A stretch of 64,000 nucleotides of DNA from Lichenostomus cassidix (lineage: Eukaryota; Chordata; Aves; Passeriformes; Meliphagidae): assembly GCA_008360975.2 (NCBI GenBank), contig CM039184.1:69977056-70041055 (forward strand), given 5' to 3'. The position numbers and the translations under genes are program-made. Shown piece by piece: positions 10,601 to 24,100 of this stretch; the stretch's first letter is position 1, and every line of letters starts with the position of its first letter. A model generated the notes under the pieces. The model did not search any database, was not told the origin of the DNA, and saw nothing but the letters and a program-made list of their open reading frames with translations.

Positions 10601-13195
10601 CGTGCTTTGAAACTCTATTTTTGCAGTGAACTGTGGTTGCTAGAAAGGTCTGATACAGACCACAGAACTGCGAAATAAAACTGGGTGGATCTAGACAGTC
10701 TGTGAATGAGAGCATTAAAATTCAAATGGCATTTTCCTGGGAGCAACAGAGGGTTCAGACAGAGTTTATTTTCTGAATGTCTAAGCTTCTTTAAGATGGC
10801 TTAACTGCTAATGTTAAAAGTGGTGACTGAAGGCAGTTAGGCTCAGCTGGTGTCACACAGCAATGTATAAAACAATTACTTACAGCTATGCTTTAGTTTA
10901 GATGGTTGAACCAAATAATTTATACTGCAATATCCTCAATGCTGCATAATCATTATGGACAAGCAATTTTCAAAGTGCTCTGAAAGTTGGCATCTTGCAG
11001 AGATGCACCAAAACCTCATGGTTCAGTCCTGTCTGAAATAGTGAGACTATCAAGACTGCCCTGAACTGAGTAATCAGTGACTCTCTAGGAAACAGAACTG
11101 CCCATTTGGTGATTTCTTTATTTTGCTGCATTTAACAGGTTAATAGCATAAATCAGAAATCTAATTTGATTTTGAAGGATTAAAAAATATTTGCCAATTT
11201 TGATTGCATATTAATATCTTCTTAGTTTTGGGAACACTTTATCCCCAATTTTTTATCTACTAAGAGTTTACCAATATCATAAACCCAATGTTTGTTCAAC
11301 CTTCAGTCAGCACTGCCTTAGAGGATTATAAAGCTGAATAAACCAAGCTGTTATGCCTTTCATTATTATAGCTTTGAACACAATGAGCTTGTTCCTGCTG
11401 AAAAAAAAGGGTGGACAGTTCTTAGAAAGATTAAGCAGAGTTTGGATTAGGCATTTAGTTTGCAGATGGTACTAAAGTATTGATATAAAATATTAAATTT
11501 ATCCACACAATCAAAAGAAGAAAACATAAAATTTATGGTTTCATGTCTGGAAACAGATCGACAAGCTCCAGTTATTTGAAAACAGCTTTTACAACTTCCT
11601 AAGCCAAACAGACTTGATTAACAGAACAAACAGAGAGAGAGATGTGGCTGCAAACATCAAAAAGAAGTTGTTGCAAGGACTTGCTCTGCAGTCAGGGAGG
11701 AGCAGTGGGTCTGCTGCAAGTGATCCCACAGTGCAGCGTGGTGTTTGATGCTTCCTAATACTGAGAATTTAAGAGTATGCTGCTCCTTAAATGCACAAAT
11801 AGTGAACTGAGTGAAAAGTCTGAGTAGGGTTGAAATATTTCAACATGGCCACTATGAGGCCAGTAATTACTACTTCTTCAGCTGGAATGATAGTAGACTT
11901 TTGCAATTGTGAAACTAGTAAAAGATACTCTTTATCTAACCATCCATTACACATTTAGGAAGGTAAATGATGTATATAAAAATACATACATATAAAATTT
12001 GAGTGATATTATGACAGCACTGAAATTGAACTTAAGATTTATAGTTGCTAATGCAAAGCCCTCTCCTCCTAAGTGAAAGGCATGCTTTTCATTGCCATGC
12101 TGTTAACAGAGACATCAACCCCCAAACACGATCTGTCTATCATTTTGGAAGGGTAGTGTATGATACTCAATAGTTCAAGATTATTCTTCATTCTAAGATC
12201 CATAAAACTTGAGTTCCTAAGTACACTGTCACTTGCAAAAATGTTTTGGACCAGATCCAAAATGCTTTCTTAGACGAATACTCCAAGATGACCTTTGTCT
12301 GTGTGTTTAGAGTCTCAGAGTAAGTGTGAGTTTTCTTCAACACAAACCACTTAGAGACTTTTTATGTGTAATTTCCCAAGAAATTTTCTGGGTTTTCTAT
12401 TTTTTTTTTGGTGGCAAAAAAAACCTGCTTCATTTTGCTAACTTTTATGATAGAGTATTAAGGAATTTAAACAAGCTACACAGTTGAGGAATCCATTATT
12501 AAAATACGCAAGATAAGAGTGGCATGTTCCATAATATATCCTCATTATAATATGTTAGGTGATCAAAAAGTCTAATATTTTCCTTGGAACACTTCTGGTA
12601 TTATGTACTTTGCAACTCTGATAAGGTTCTTTAGCTATTGTACACACTGAAAACTTGAAAAAAATCACCTCTGAGTTGATTTTGCAGCTAGGAAGAGAAA
12701 GGAAGTAATAATTTTTACTGTACCTTCATTTTTGTATTGAAATTATGTTCTTCTGTATCTTAGATTGCTGATCAGGACTAAAATAAAATTGCTTATTTCT
12801 TGTGGTTGGGGTTTTTTGGTTGGTTTGGGGTTTTTTGTTGTTTGTTGGGAATTTTTCAGGAACAAAAAACACAAAGACTATCTCCTCGTCCCTAAAAGTG
12901 TACAAAATAAATATAATGGAATAAATCCATATGATAACAATCACGTGCACTATAGAGCTGTTAATAGTGGATTTGTGCATATAAACAGTTTCTTAATCTT
13001 AATTTAAAAGACTTAATTATTTTCTTTTAAAAGAAAAATAAAAGTGAAAAGTGATAATATTTAATTAAAAAACAGGAAAATATTTAATTTATTTTATTGA
13101 AGAAAAAGAAAACTTCTAAAGATTAAAGAGGTCTAATATTTTTCAAGATTTTTGCAGTTGCTTTCCACTTTTTAATAAGCATACACGCACTCGGT
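7641..13195. other. Apparently unique AT-rich DNA
   Basis: About 5.5 kb with no gene, RNA gene or named repeat that I can see. It includes a G/T-rich stretch near 12806-12848 (repeated ggtt and gggg between T runs) and very AT-rich DNA at 13005-13100. Open frames do not exceed 84 codons and none resembles a known protein. Confidence 0.5.
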
Positions 13196-13715
13196 CAGTT
13201 AAAATAAAAGTAAGAGGCACGGTTCAGGGGAGGAAGTCTCAGTTTGTAAACAAGGAAAAGTAAAGCAATGAAAAGAGCTGAGTAGTGACACGTAGCTTTG
13301 GCGAGAGGTGGAGAATTGTTTGCAGCAGAGGAAAGAGCAGGAGGTCACCGAGCAGAGCAGGGTCTGTCCTGCCTGCCGGGTGTGGTGGCACCGGCAGTGA
13401 CTTCCTTGGCACAGCTCACATAGCAGCCTGGGGAGGTGGCTGTGGTGGCAGTGACAGCAGGGACTGAGGGACTGAACCTGCCACCAGAACAAAGAGATGC
13501 CAACGAAAGGGCTGGCGAGAAGATTAGGTAGCTGGAGCTGCACAAAGAGGAATTTTATCCTCTTTAGCATTGGTTGTCCTGGTTGCATCCATCTAGCCAC
13601 AGCCAGCACTCCTGCTGTTATCTCTGCCTGGCATTTCAGCAAAGGGAAAGAAAGGGAGCAGAGGTTGCACACAAATTGCAGCCTCCATATTTCCTCTGGG
13701 TAATAGTTCTGTTTC
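13196..13715. other. GC-rich patch without a recognised gene
   Basis: This patch is locally richer in G, C and CpG than its AT-rich neighbours. It contains imperfect repeats of a 'gtggtggca...cagtgac' motif near 13382-13402 and 13441-13456. A 157-codon open frame on the minus strand (13199-13672) and shorter frames on both strands cover it. The predicted protein is rich in Cys, Leu, Ser and His with no domain I recognise, and open frames on both strands are expected from base composition. It could be a decayed repeat, an old regulatory element or a promoter-like segment. I assign no function. Confidence 0.35.
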
Positions 13716-16700
13716 TGACAGGATGGATGATCTTTTTAAACACAGTATACGCTAGCATCCGAATACACTATTTATTTCCTCAGCATCATATGGGCTGCCT
13801 TGTGATATTTCCTTGAGAATAAATACAGACTGCAACCATCTGTGTCTGGACTCTTCTCCCATGTCTTCCCACAGTTATTTCTTCTATGAGTTATTTTCGT
13901 TTTTCTTTTCTTTGTAGGTTCAAGTGTATTAATATAGAAGCTTTAAAATTCCAGTTGGAAACTGTGTCTTTTTAAAACATGTTTAATCCAATTTGCTCTT
14001 AATCATGTGGAATTTTAGTCCCACTTTCTGACAGTTGATACTTGAATGCTTATATTCTGGCTGATGGGTTGTAATTATTCCCCCCTTTCTACTGTGTAAA
14101 GATGTTATCACAGTACCTGCATTGCCTAAACATGCTGGGTGACATAATACAGATAAGAAATGTACAGATTCAGTTTTTAAAAATATGCAATAAAAAGAAG
14201 GAAACAAATTTTTTAAAAGATCAATAATGCAAATTCCTAACATGATCTTTGATTTATTTAAGAGAGGATCTTTGTTATGCACCAGTTCCTGACGACAGTT
14301 CTCACCAATTCCTATAAAGGTCATCAACTTCTGGAGAAAGTTTTGCCCAACATTTCAGAGCATTCTGGATAGTACTTTGTGCTGACAGATGAGCAGTTAC
14401 AGAGAAAAGCTATTAATTCCATCATAGGGGTTTTTTTGATTTGATCTTCTGATGAAGTTTGTAGGGAAGGTTGCTGTCAGATTGGTATGAGGAACTTCAG
14501 GTTTATGGTTTCATCAGAATTTGCATTAGTCAATGGACCCTTCTGACCCACACAATGTAAATTATTAACTACTAGCTTAAATATTTGAGAGCTAATTATG
14601 TAGCATATCTTCCAGTTAATTTCCGCAATAATCACTTTTCACACACTAATTCTCTCTTCTACACACAGAGAAACAACTGAACAAACCTAGTTTAAACAAA
14701 GAGTGTCTCCTGTAGGCTGGAAAAAAAGGGATTTTTATTTGTAGTGATTGTTATTATCTTTATGGTATGAAGCATAAAGGATTCACTAGATAGTACTGTA
14801 CATGTGAAGGCAAAACCAGCAATCAAATATTCAAGCTAGAAGGAAGTGAAGGTTCAGATCTGGTTCTGGAATATCCCACTCCAAGTCAATGGACTTAAAA
14901 ATGATGAACTTGAACCTGGTTGTACCAGGGTCTAGAAATGTTGACTTTATCCCAATAACTTTTTGCAGTGGTATTGAGTGACATAGTGTTAGCCTTTTTT
15001 TATTTCACACTTTTGATAACTTGGGAAAAGGTGACAGTAATGGTGGTGTGATTTGACCCAGGTTCGTCTTCAGGACTCTTCATAGAGGAATTTACAAGAA
15101 GAGTTAATGCCTTACAAAATGGTGCTGCAATATCTTTTTGGTGTTAAAGGACCATTTTGACCCACATATATCCTACAAATATAGGCGGTAGTTGATATAT
15201 AATGAATGTAAGTTTTCTTCTGTGTTAATGCTCTCTCAAACAGGAGTGAGAGATTTCCTCCATCCAACATCCTTCTGTATATTAAACTCATGTAAAGGAG
15301 CATCATTTTTTGTGTGTTATACTTGAACATGAATTTTGTGGACTTACTTCAGCAGGAAGTCTAGTAAGTACTTTTGCAATATACATAGTAAAGTGTGATG
15401 CAGTAGTCTTCACATTTGGTAAATCCTTTGTATGTACAAATGAGGTGGATGAAGGAATTTAAAAGCATAAACTTTTGTGTAAACTGTATCATCCACAACC
15501 TTATTGGAAAATAAGTGGAAATAAATTGGATAGATTTCATACAGTGCACTAAATTCTATATTTTGACATTATAAAATGTTTGAATTGGGAGGAGAGCTTT
15601 TCAGAATTGCTTTTTATAAAAGGTATTAAAAACGTACCATAGAAGGGAAAAATTACTGACACACAATTTTCTGTGGATAAATTCAGAAATAAAATCTAGC
15701 AGAATCTTGTATCACAAAACAATTTCATCCTCACCATCTTCCCGTAATTGCTTGTTATATACTTACCCTTCAATCTTAAAGAGTTATTCACACTATTTTT
15801 TCCAGGAAGGCTTGGTAATTGTCCTTTATATTTCGCACAGTATAAGTGCTACAGCCCCGAAGTAGCAATTTTACAGCTTTTACTTTCTGTATCTCTTCTG
15901 CTAGTTCATAAGTGTTATTAACATTTGATATTCTTTTTCTTCTTTTTAAGAAAGTGAAACCTTTATATAGGCTCACCTTGACTCAGTACTACTTACGATT
16001 TTGAATTATGTGGTTCTTCATTTTTATGATGAGAGGACAAAAGCCACCTCTACATGAAACTATTGAATTTTAGTTTAAAGTTCTGGAGAGGTGTCTCTTT
16101 TTAGTTAAAAATAAGGCTTCCTGACAGGAAGCCCTTTTATAAGAACATCTCGACTTTCCTCTTCCTTCTATATGTTTAGACAACACATCAGTCAGCCTGA
16201 AAGGCTGCATGTAGACATCTGATGTGCTCAGTCATCAGCTGTCACTAGAGCAGCTCTGCCCAGATTTTGGGTGGATCAGGGGCTCTTCCTGTGCTTGTGC
16301 TGTAGGGTACCCAGCTCACTGCTGCTGCTGATCCTGGTGCTCTCACTGTTCAAAGCAACCACTTTATTGTGAGTCAAGCTGCCTGGGGAAAAGGGTCATA
16401 TCCTCCTTTGTGTCTACACATTGTCCATTACTGTCCACTGTACTCTGCAATAGTAATAATTTCAGTTAAACATTAATTAGGAAATCAAGGCTAGTAAAAT
16501 TCCTGGAGGGAGAAAAGACTTTTGTACTTGTTTATTAACTATCCACACAGAAACTGAACAATCATTATATCATTGAAATCTTTTCATACAGTGTTGTGTG
16601 TATTTACAGACATTGTCTAAAAAAGGAAAGTGACCACTAGCTAATATTTGTAATAGTTTGCATCCATCCTTTGCATTTTTTCCAGATCTAATTATAAATT

Positions 16701-19700
16701 TAAAAAGAAATTTCAACAGAAAAAGTACTCAAGCCCTCAGAAGTTGCAAAAAACTCCCACCAATGCCTTTATTTAAGAATTGTGTTGTCAAGTATTGGCA
16801 TATGTAAATATCTTCAAAAATATCTTGTTGAATATTTTATGTGCCAGTTTTATGTCCCTGTGATAGACAATTTGTATGTATTTGCAAATATGAGCTGAAC
16901 TATCATCTATACCTTTGTTTTATTGTGATTTTTTTTCATAGTCTGGTGGTTAGATCATCCAACAGGAAACTACAGATCTAAGTTAAAATCTACTCTTTTT
17001 CTAATTTAGAACAGGTATAAGATCTGAGTTCACTTCTCAGACAGTTGTTATTGTAAAGCTTTATGAGTTGACCTTCAGATCTCAGCTGATGTAAATTCTC
17101 CCTGAATGAAGTGTTTCTTGAGATAAAATGAGTGTGTAAATATGACTAATTGAGAGTCTGGCCATTCAGAGAAAAGGTGTAATTATTTGGTTAAAAATCC
17201 CATTATATTTTTAGAAGTATTTTTGACACTGCTGTACTTGGAAGCATCTTGCCTCAAAATATATGTAACAATTATTTGATCACCTTTCTGTGACCCCTAA
17301 GTGGGGAGAAATGAAAGACAGGCCTTTCCACATTTCTGCAGGACAATCCTCAAAAATGATACTTTCATGTCTCTCCAAGATAAAATAGATGATTTCTGGC
17401 ATTTATGAACTAATTTTTTTGCAGAACCAAATGATTTTGTAGTGAAGGAAATACAGATTAATTTTTTTGTTCATTGAGTGACAACCACTTAACAAGCTCA
17501 TAAATTTCCTAAATTCAAATGCAGAAAGGACACAACTGAACTGAGTAGACACATCCAGAGCTGGTGTCCTAGCATCCATTTTATGCTAATTGCCATGTCA
17601 ATATTTTGTGTTGGTCGGAATTTTTGAGATCATTGACTAAAATTTAGACTGAAACGGAAGAAATGTTTTATTGGACAAGAATCCTAATTATGTGATAAAA
17701 AGACTCAAAGTATCCCCCTTGGAGTGCTGAGACTCAGTTCCTGCTTCAGTCAACTTGTGAAGACCCAAGTAATCCACTGAAAATAAGTATCACTCCAATA
17801 CTCTGTTAAATTTTTGTGCAAGGCTTCCATGCTAGAATATTCTGCAAAGTTGAAGACATCTCCATTTTATAACTTTACTGCTCAAATTTAGTGGAAGTGT
17901 GTACCTGGCTTTCTTTTACGGCAGTAACCATGTCTGCCCTGAGTTTAACAAATAAAAAGGCCAAGAACTAGTAACCAGTGTTTTCCTCAGACAACATCAG
18001 ACTGCTTTTACAAGTGGATAAATCTTGCTTTGGCATGGCTGAGGTGCCTCTTTTAGCAAAGTGTATTGCTGACAGCAAAGAGCAAGATTTTACAGCCTGA
18101 AGCCAGGGGGAGTTCTGCCTTTGACCACAGTCAGGAGCACATCAGAGCCCAGGTTACATTCCCTCCCGTAAGACACTGCCAGATCTGAGATACAGCCCTT
18201 GTTTGGGAATCTTTCAGCACAAATCTTCTTTTGCTTTAACAAAATCAGAAATCTTTGACTCAGAATGTCTTAAACAATAGCTCACACACTGAGGACTGGT
18301 TAGGCATGTGGGTTCACTTCCTGGCTTCCAGCTAAACTTTGTTTCAAAAATTACATTACAAACCAGCAATGACATTATAGATCCAGTACATTTGTACAGC
18401 ATCTTTGAGTAAATGGAGACATATGTAAAGAATGATTATGTATTTATGAACCAGAGAGGAGGTTGTGTTGCAGTTGAGATTAAAACAGATATGACTCATA
18501 AAAACCTACCAGCCAGGGCTGCATTGTAAATTTCTGTGAAACCTGGTTATATTGTATAATCCTAATCCACTCTACCGGGCACATACAGACTATATAATAA
18601 ACCTTCAATTTCTCAGCATGATACTTCAATATGATACTTGGGAATTACTCTTTTTTAAAAACCCTTTTGAAGGAAAACATCTTTTTAACTAGGGAGTATA
18701 TACTTATATTCCTTTCTTCTCTTTTTAAAGTATTTCTTTGTAAAATTCTGTTGATGACAATCAGAGAACTCCCATTTTTTTGTGATGTTCTGTTCCCTTT
18801 CTGTGTTTATGTTGATAGGACTTTGGCATGCAAAGTGCTGCACACTGAAAATATGGCAAATACAATTGATGAAGCACTAATTTTCATGCATTTGTCAGCA
18901 ATTCAAACTCATTTATGCAGTGAAGAGGTTTTCAACACAGCTTTCTATTAAAGGGGAGAGGAAAAGGTAGTTCACTGTGCTCATCAGAAACCACATCTTT
19001 CATCTAGGGCTTTCAAAGCAGCAGCTTTCAAAATTCAAAGAATTAAGCTTTCTCACCATCTTTAGAGTTAGTTAAGTATCATGTGGGTGAACTGACCATT
19101 TCATTTCAGCACTTCTGTGTCAAGCATGCACAAAAGGGAGCTGATCCTGCAGAGAGGTGAGCAGTGCTCCCTGGGATGCTGGGAGCTTGGTCAGCCCTGG
19201 GTCAACCCTGCAGACAAATGTGGCTTATGAAGCTGGCGACTGCAATCACAGCACTGCACATCATCTCCTGCACTTCCAATCGCCAGAGTCAGGCTCCCAG
19301 TGCCTGCTCTGCTCACAAGGATGTTCTGCTGCTCCCACTGTGCCTCACACACCTGCGTGTGCCTTACCTGCTCTTTGACTGTTTTTCTCTCGTCTTAAAA
19401 TGTAGGCAAAATTTCTCCCTGTACCATTAAGACGTGAACAATGTTACAATATTAAGTATTTTTCCCTGCAAATACATGCATGTATATACATTAATATGCA
19501 TATGTAGTCAGATTTGCTGTTTGCTGTGAAAAGGTATTCAATACCATATTTTAGAAAAACCTTTTGGCTTTGACTGGGGAAAGCATGCTGAGTCTTGCCA
19601 GATGTGTAGTTAGTCAGAGTAATTAAATCAGCTGGGCTTGCAGCTGGTGTGGGGGAGAATATTACTTGGTTTATTCTCAAGAAAAATGAAATTATAAAAG

Positions 19701-21074
19701 ACAATCACATTTTTATATTGAGGAATTTAGCCAAAATTCAAGACCATATAGTTAAACAAGAGGAGAAAAAAAAAGTATTTATCAGGACTGTAAAAACCTG
19801 TTTTCCTTTGCAGCTTTCTCCCAGGAAAGTTTATTTTTCTATAATTGCCACCTCCTTTTCAGATACTGCTCATCTCTGGAATTCCCCCACAGTTTTCCTC
19901 AAGGTCATTTTCCAGTGCTCCATCAGACTTGATTTTCTGCTGCTTCCCTCTCAGCATTGCACATGTTTGTCTTCTTTCTGAGGTGTTAGGTTTTTATCAC
20001 CAATCAGTGCTTTTAGTGAGTCACCTCCAAGCCCACATATGAACCTCTGTTCTGGCAAAGGTTTTAATCCCTCAATTTCTTAGGTCCTATAAGGGAGTCT
20101 GGTTATTTTTCTATTTTTGGATGAGCATAAGCCCAAAAAAGAGCCCAAGAATAATGTTTCAGAAAAACATTACAAAAAGTAGAAGTTCAGCCCAAATTAT
20201 AACACTTGAAGTAGTTAAGGTAATGTAAAATGTGACATAAACCATGAAGTAAGTAATACAGAGTGTTAGGATAAACATTTTATCTATCCTTTTTTTACAA
20301 TAACTTGCAATGGTCACGGTGAAGTGATGCAGTCAGAAGTTCATACCAGTAAAACCTTTAACCCAAGCAGTACATGTACATATATTTCCTGTACAGACTT
20401 TTCACATGGAAAAGATCGGGTAAGAATTATTCACATGGCAGGAGGAGGAAGAGTACCAACGACATGTCAGTTGCAATTTCAGTGTTCATTGCAATCCGTG
20501 AAGCATCCCTGGCATAAAGCAAAATCAGACCACTGGACCAGATGTCAGGAATGGTAATGTGTGTCTTTAAGGTCGTATTTAATTTTCATTGTTTTGAAAA
20601 GAATTGGGTTTGGTTTCTGGGATTTTAGGAGGAAATAAAGAGATTTTCATTACCCAATAATAACCAGTGTGAATGTGAGAAGCATATTTAAAGGAATTCT
20701 CAGTATAGTATCACAGTTGCTGTAGTTGCCTCTACACAGCTCCCTCTGTAACAGTTAATCACTATAAACATTGTAAGAGTAAAAACCAGATCAATTTTTC
20801 AGTAGTTTCATTTAAGTTTACAAAACATGAAGCTAGTTAATATCCACCATTCCTGTTCCTGGATTTTCTAAAGAGAGGTTTTAGAAAGATTTTGTATACA
20901 ATAGTTGTTCTGTTCAAAAGCTGTGTAGGATTCATACCTCAATTTACAGAGGTGGAATGTTTTAAAATTCGTAGAGAATTTAAAATATGTCTTGCCAAAC
21001 AAGGAATGATTCCTTTTGCTAAACATACATGTTAGATTAAATGCCTCTCTTCATACACTGCTTATTATGTTAGA

Positions 21075-21088
21075 CAGAATCCATTCTG
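21075..21088. repeat. Short inverted repeat
   Basis: The 6-bp arms CAGAAT and ATTCTG are separated by 2 bp. It is perfect but short. Confidence 0.6.
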
Positions 21089-21154
21089 CCGTAGGAGCAG
21101 ACGGCTTGGTTTGACGGAATGTTCTTCGTTCCAGGGAGAGAATTGAATAGTTTG

Positions 21155-21170
21155 ACAAAATGCATTTTGT
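21155..21170. repeat. 16-bp perfect palindrome
   Basis: The sequence ACAAAATGCATTTTGT is its own reverse complement. A symmetrical site like this could bind a dimeric factor, but nothing nearby indicates a function and it may be chance. Confidence 0.7.
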
Positions 21171-24100
21171 GGATGGATTAGGCACAGGAGAGTGAATTGT
21201 GGCGTCTTGTCTAAGGAAAACACCGAAGAATTGATTTTAAAATGCTGAGTATAGAATGGATTGGAGTAGTTTAAAACATGCACATTATTGATCAATCAGA
21301 TTGAGAGGCCTGACAAAAAGTAAAAAGTGCCCACAGAACTCATTGTGTCAATGGGGATGTTTTTCATCTACCTGCATCCTCAACAAATTGTATTTTCTTG
21401 TATACTTCACATGCTCTTATCAGCACAATGCCACTTTCTCCCAATTCCTTTTACCTCTGACAATAAAAACGGTTTGGTGAAATTCCTTTCTGTGACAGAT
21501 TTCACAGGCAGTGCATAGCTCAGCTGCTCCTGTTTGGTACATGCTTTTCTGGCCTAGAGAAGGATCACAGAGAGGGTTTGGGAATTTGGCTACAAATCCA
21601 TCTGCTGCAGATTCATCCATCGACCTGGGAGATTAACATACAGGTAGAAACCCAGCAAGGCCAGTGTTTTGTGCTCAAATGCCTGATGCAGGGGAGCAGT
21701 GGAATTCATATCCCTAAACCACCTGATGTTAACTGGAAACTTAGTAATGGTGTTCAGAAAATCCCAGATGCTGAGAGAAGAGGAAAGTTAGCTAGAGCAG
21801 AATGAGAGCACTTGGAGGCTGAGCCATAGCACAGAGCTGTGTTCATTGCTGCTCAGGATGACTTTCCAGCACTCATGCCTGCGTCAGGCTGGCCCTTTCC
21901 CCTCTGGGAAATGGCACTCTAGCAGCTCAGCTCTTTAACATTTAGCTGTAGGAAAATTTGGTTCACATGCACAGCATGTGTACCTGCTTTGTGAGTGACT
22001 GTAAGGAGCTTTGCTCTTCTTCTCCAGAGAAAAACTAGTCATCTTTTCTGCAAGTTTTGGGGAAGTGACTATAACAAAAGCATAAAAGGGACATGGATAC
22101 ACACAGTTTTCCAGAAAGCCATACAAAGAACATCCAAAGGCTGAATTGGTTGTGTTTGCAAAATCTAGGCACACCTAATATAAAAGAAGAATAAATTCTC
22201 TTTCTTCTTTACTTTTACAACTTTTGCAAATACTTTTAAAAGGCAAATATCAACACTCTTACCCAGAAAAATCCAATGCCATGAAGTGATATGCAAAAAA
22301 TAACTTTTTCTAATGCTAATAAATGAACATAATTGAGCCATAATCTCATATTGTATTTAACAGAGGGCCTAGTTTGGGTTAATTCGATAACTTCTAGGTG
22401 GGATATGTTCCAGATTGAGGCAGTAGCACTGTATGGGGTCTGAAGTCAGACATGACTAGATCCTTGCAGACCCACTTGAATAGTATCTACGAACCTGTTG
22501 AAAGTTTAATCTGAGAAAAGTACGTTGTTGGCATATGAAGAAGCTTTTTGGTTTTTTTCCCTCTATTTCAAAATTGTTATCATGACTGTTTTGTATCAAA
22601 CACTCTCCTAAGAGTTCATAATGCTGCATAATAGGGGAAGGTTGAAGTGTTTATGAATTGTTAATGAATAGCGTTAACTGACCAAAGTTAATAAAGATTC
22701 ATTAAAATTCATGAAATGGTTCATGTATATTTCATTGCAAACATAAAATGAGATACTTTTCCAAACATGCATGTTTCCTGAAACTCAAAATTAGGAATTT
22801 TCAGAAGCATTAATTAGTGGAAAGCTGAAGAAAAAGGTTATGATGAATGTACAGTTTGAGCTATTTTGAATAACCCTTCTGTATAAGTTCATAAATTATT
22901 CAGTGCAAACCACTTATGTAATATTTCTTAAAGGTAAAAGAAGCATCCTTTCAGGGTTGGTTGCCCTTTCCTTAAAGCAAAATAACTCTGCTACTTTACT
23001 GGAACTAAGTTACAGAAATAAATTGATTTTTCCCCCCAGGGCAGGCATCTGTTACTTCCTAAAGTAAAGAAATGCTCAAGGAACATATGGTTGAAGGGAT
23101 TTGGCAAGGTTCTGTTTTAGAAGAAGAGATGTATATGAGATTGAAACAGGAAACAGGAAAGTATCTGATTCAGCCAATAGATTGCCAGCAGGTTTTATCT
23201 AAATTTAAGTGAATTTCTGAGTTAAGAACAATTCAGCTTCTTAATACAAAAGGAAGATTGTCCTTATCAGTTGGGTAACAAACTTTGCTTCAACTTAATT
23301 CTGCATAGTTGGCCAGGCTATGGTCCTAGTCAGCTGCTCAGTTTCATTAAATTAATGCCTTGGGGGTCAGGGTTAAGGGTTACTCTCATGGATAAACATT
23401 TCAGAAGTGCACATATCAGATCCAGAAAGGCTACTGAAATAGCATGTAAAAGCCAGTGAAAGCTGCGTAACTGGCTTAGCATTTGAAGTCCACTATTAAT
23501 TCTGAAAGAAAGTCACCAAAACTAATAAAATGGGGATTTATTTTCCTTGAAAGGGGAATGTGATCAGAATTCAAAAGTGTTAATTAAAACCTTGTGCATT
23601 TTCCATAGACAGGAGCCTTTCAGTTTTAGATTATCTCCTATTACTGTTTATTTTTGAGCTCTAGGAATAAGGATGTGGATTATGTCATAGTCATGACGCC
23701 CAGACAACTTAATAGAGCCTGGGATCCGTGGGAAGACTTTTCTGGAATAGTTGCACTTGGAAAAAAAGAGTGGGTTTTGTATATTTTTCTGGAGCTGTCA
23801 AACAGGTTTCTGCTCTCATTCATTGCCTTCTTTGTGGAAAGGGTTAAGACATTTGCAATTTCAGCCCTTTTTTAGATGCATTGCCACTTGCCTTTGAATG
23901 AAAGAGAGAGGAGACAAAGAGCTCTTACTTTGGTTTTTCTAATCTGTGTCCCTTTGCAGCACAAACCTGTTCTGAAATGGAAAGTGAGATGCTAAACTTC
24001 CATGGGCATTTGCCAGGCTACTGATGAGCGATTATCAGGAAAATAATTATGAGAAAAAACTAGACTCCAATGGAATAAAGATGTTATTTCTAAACAAGTA

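Noticed and set aside
12806..12848. G-quadruplex candidate in the G/T-rich stretch
   Set aside because: The G runs are mostly of two to four bases with irregular T spacers. At best it is a weak two-layer structure.
13199..13672. 157-codon open frame on the minus strand
   Set aside because: It has no recognisable domain, is rich in Cys/Leu/Ser/His, and overlaps open frames on the other strand. Base composition alone explains it.
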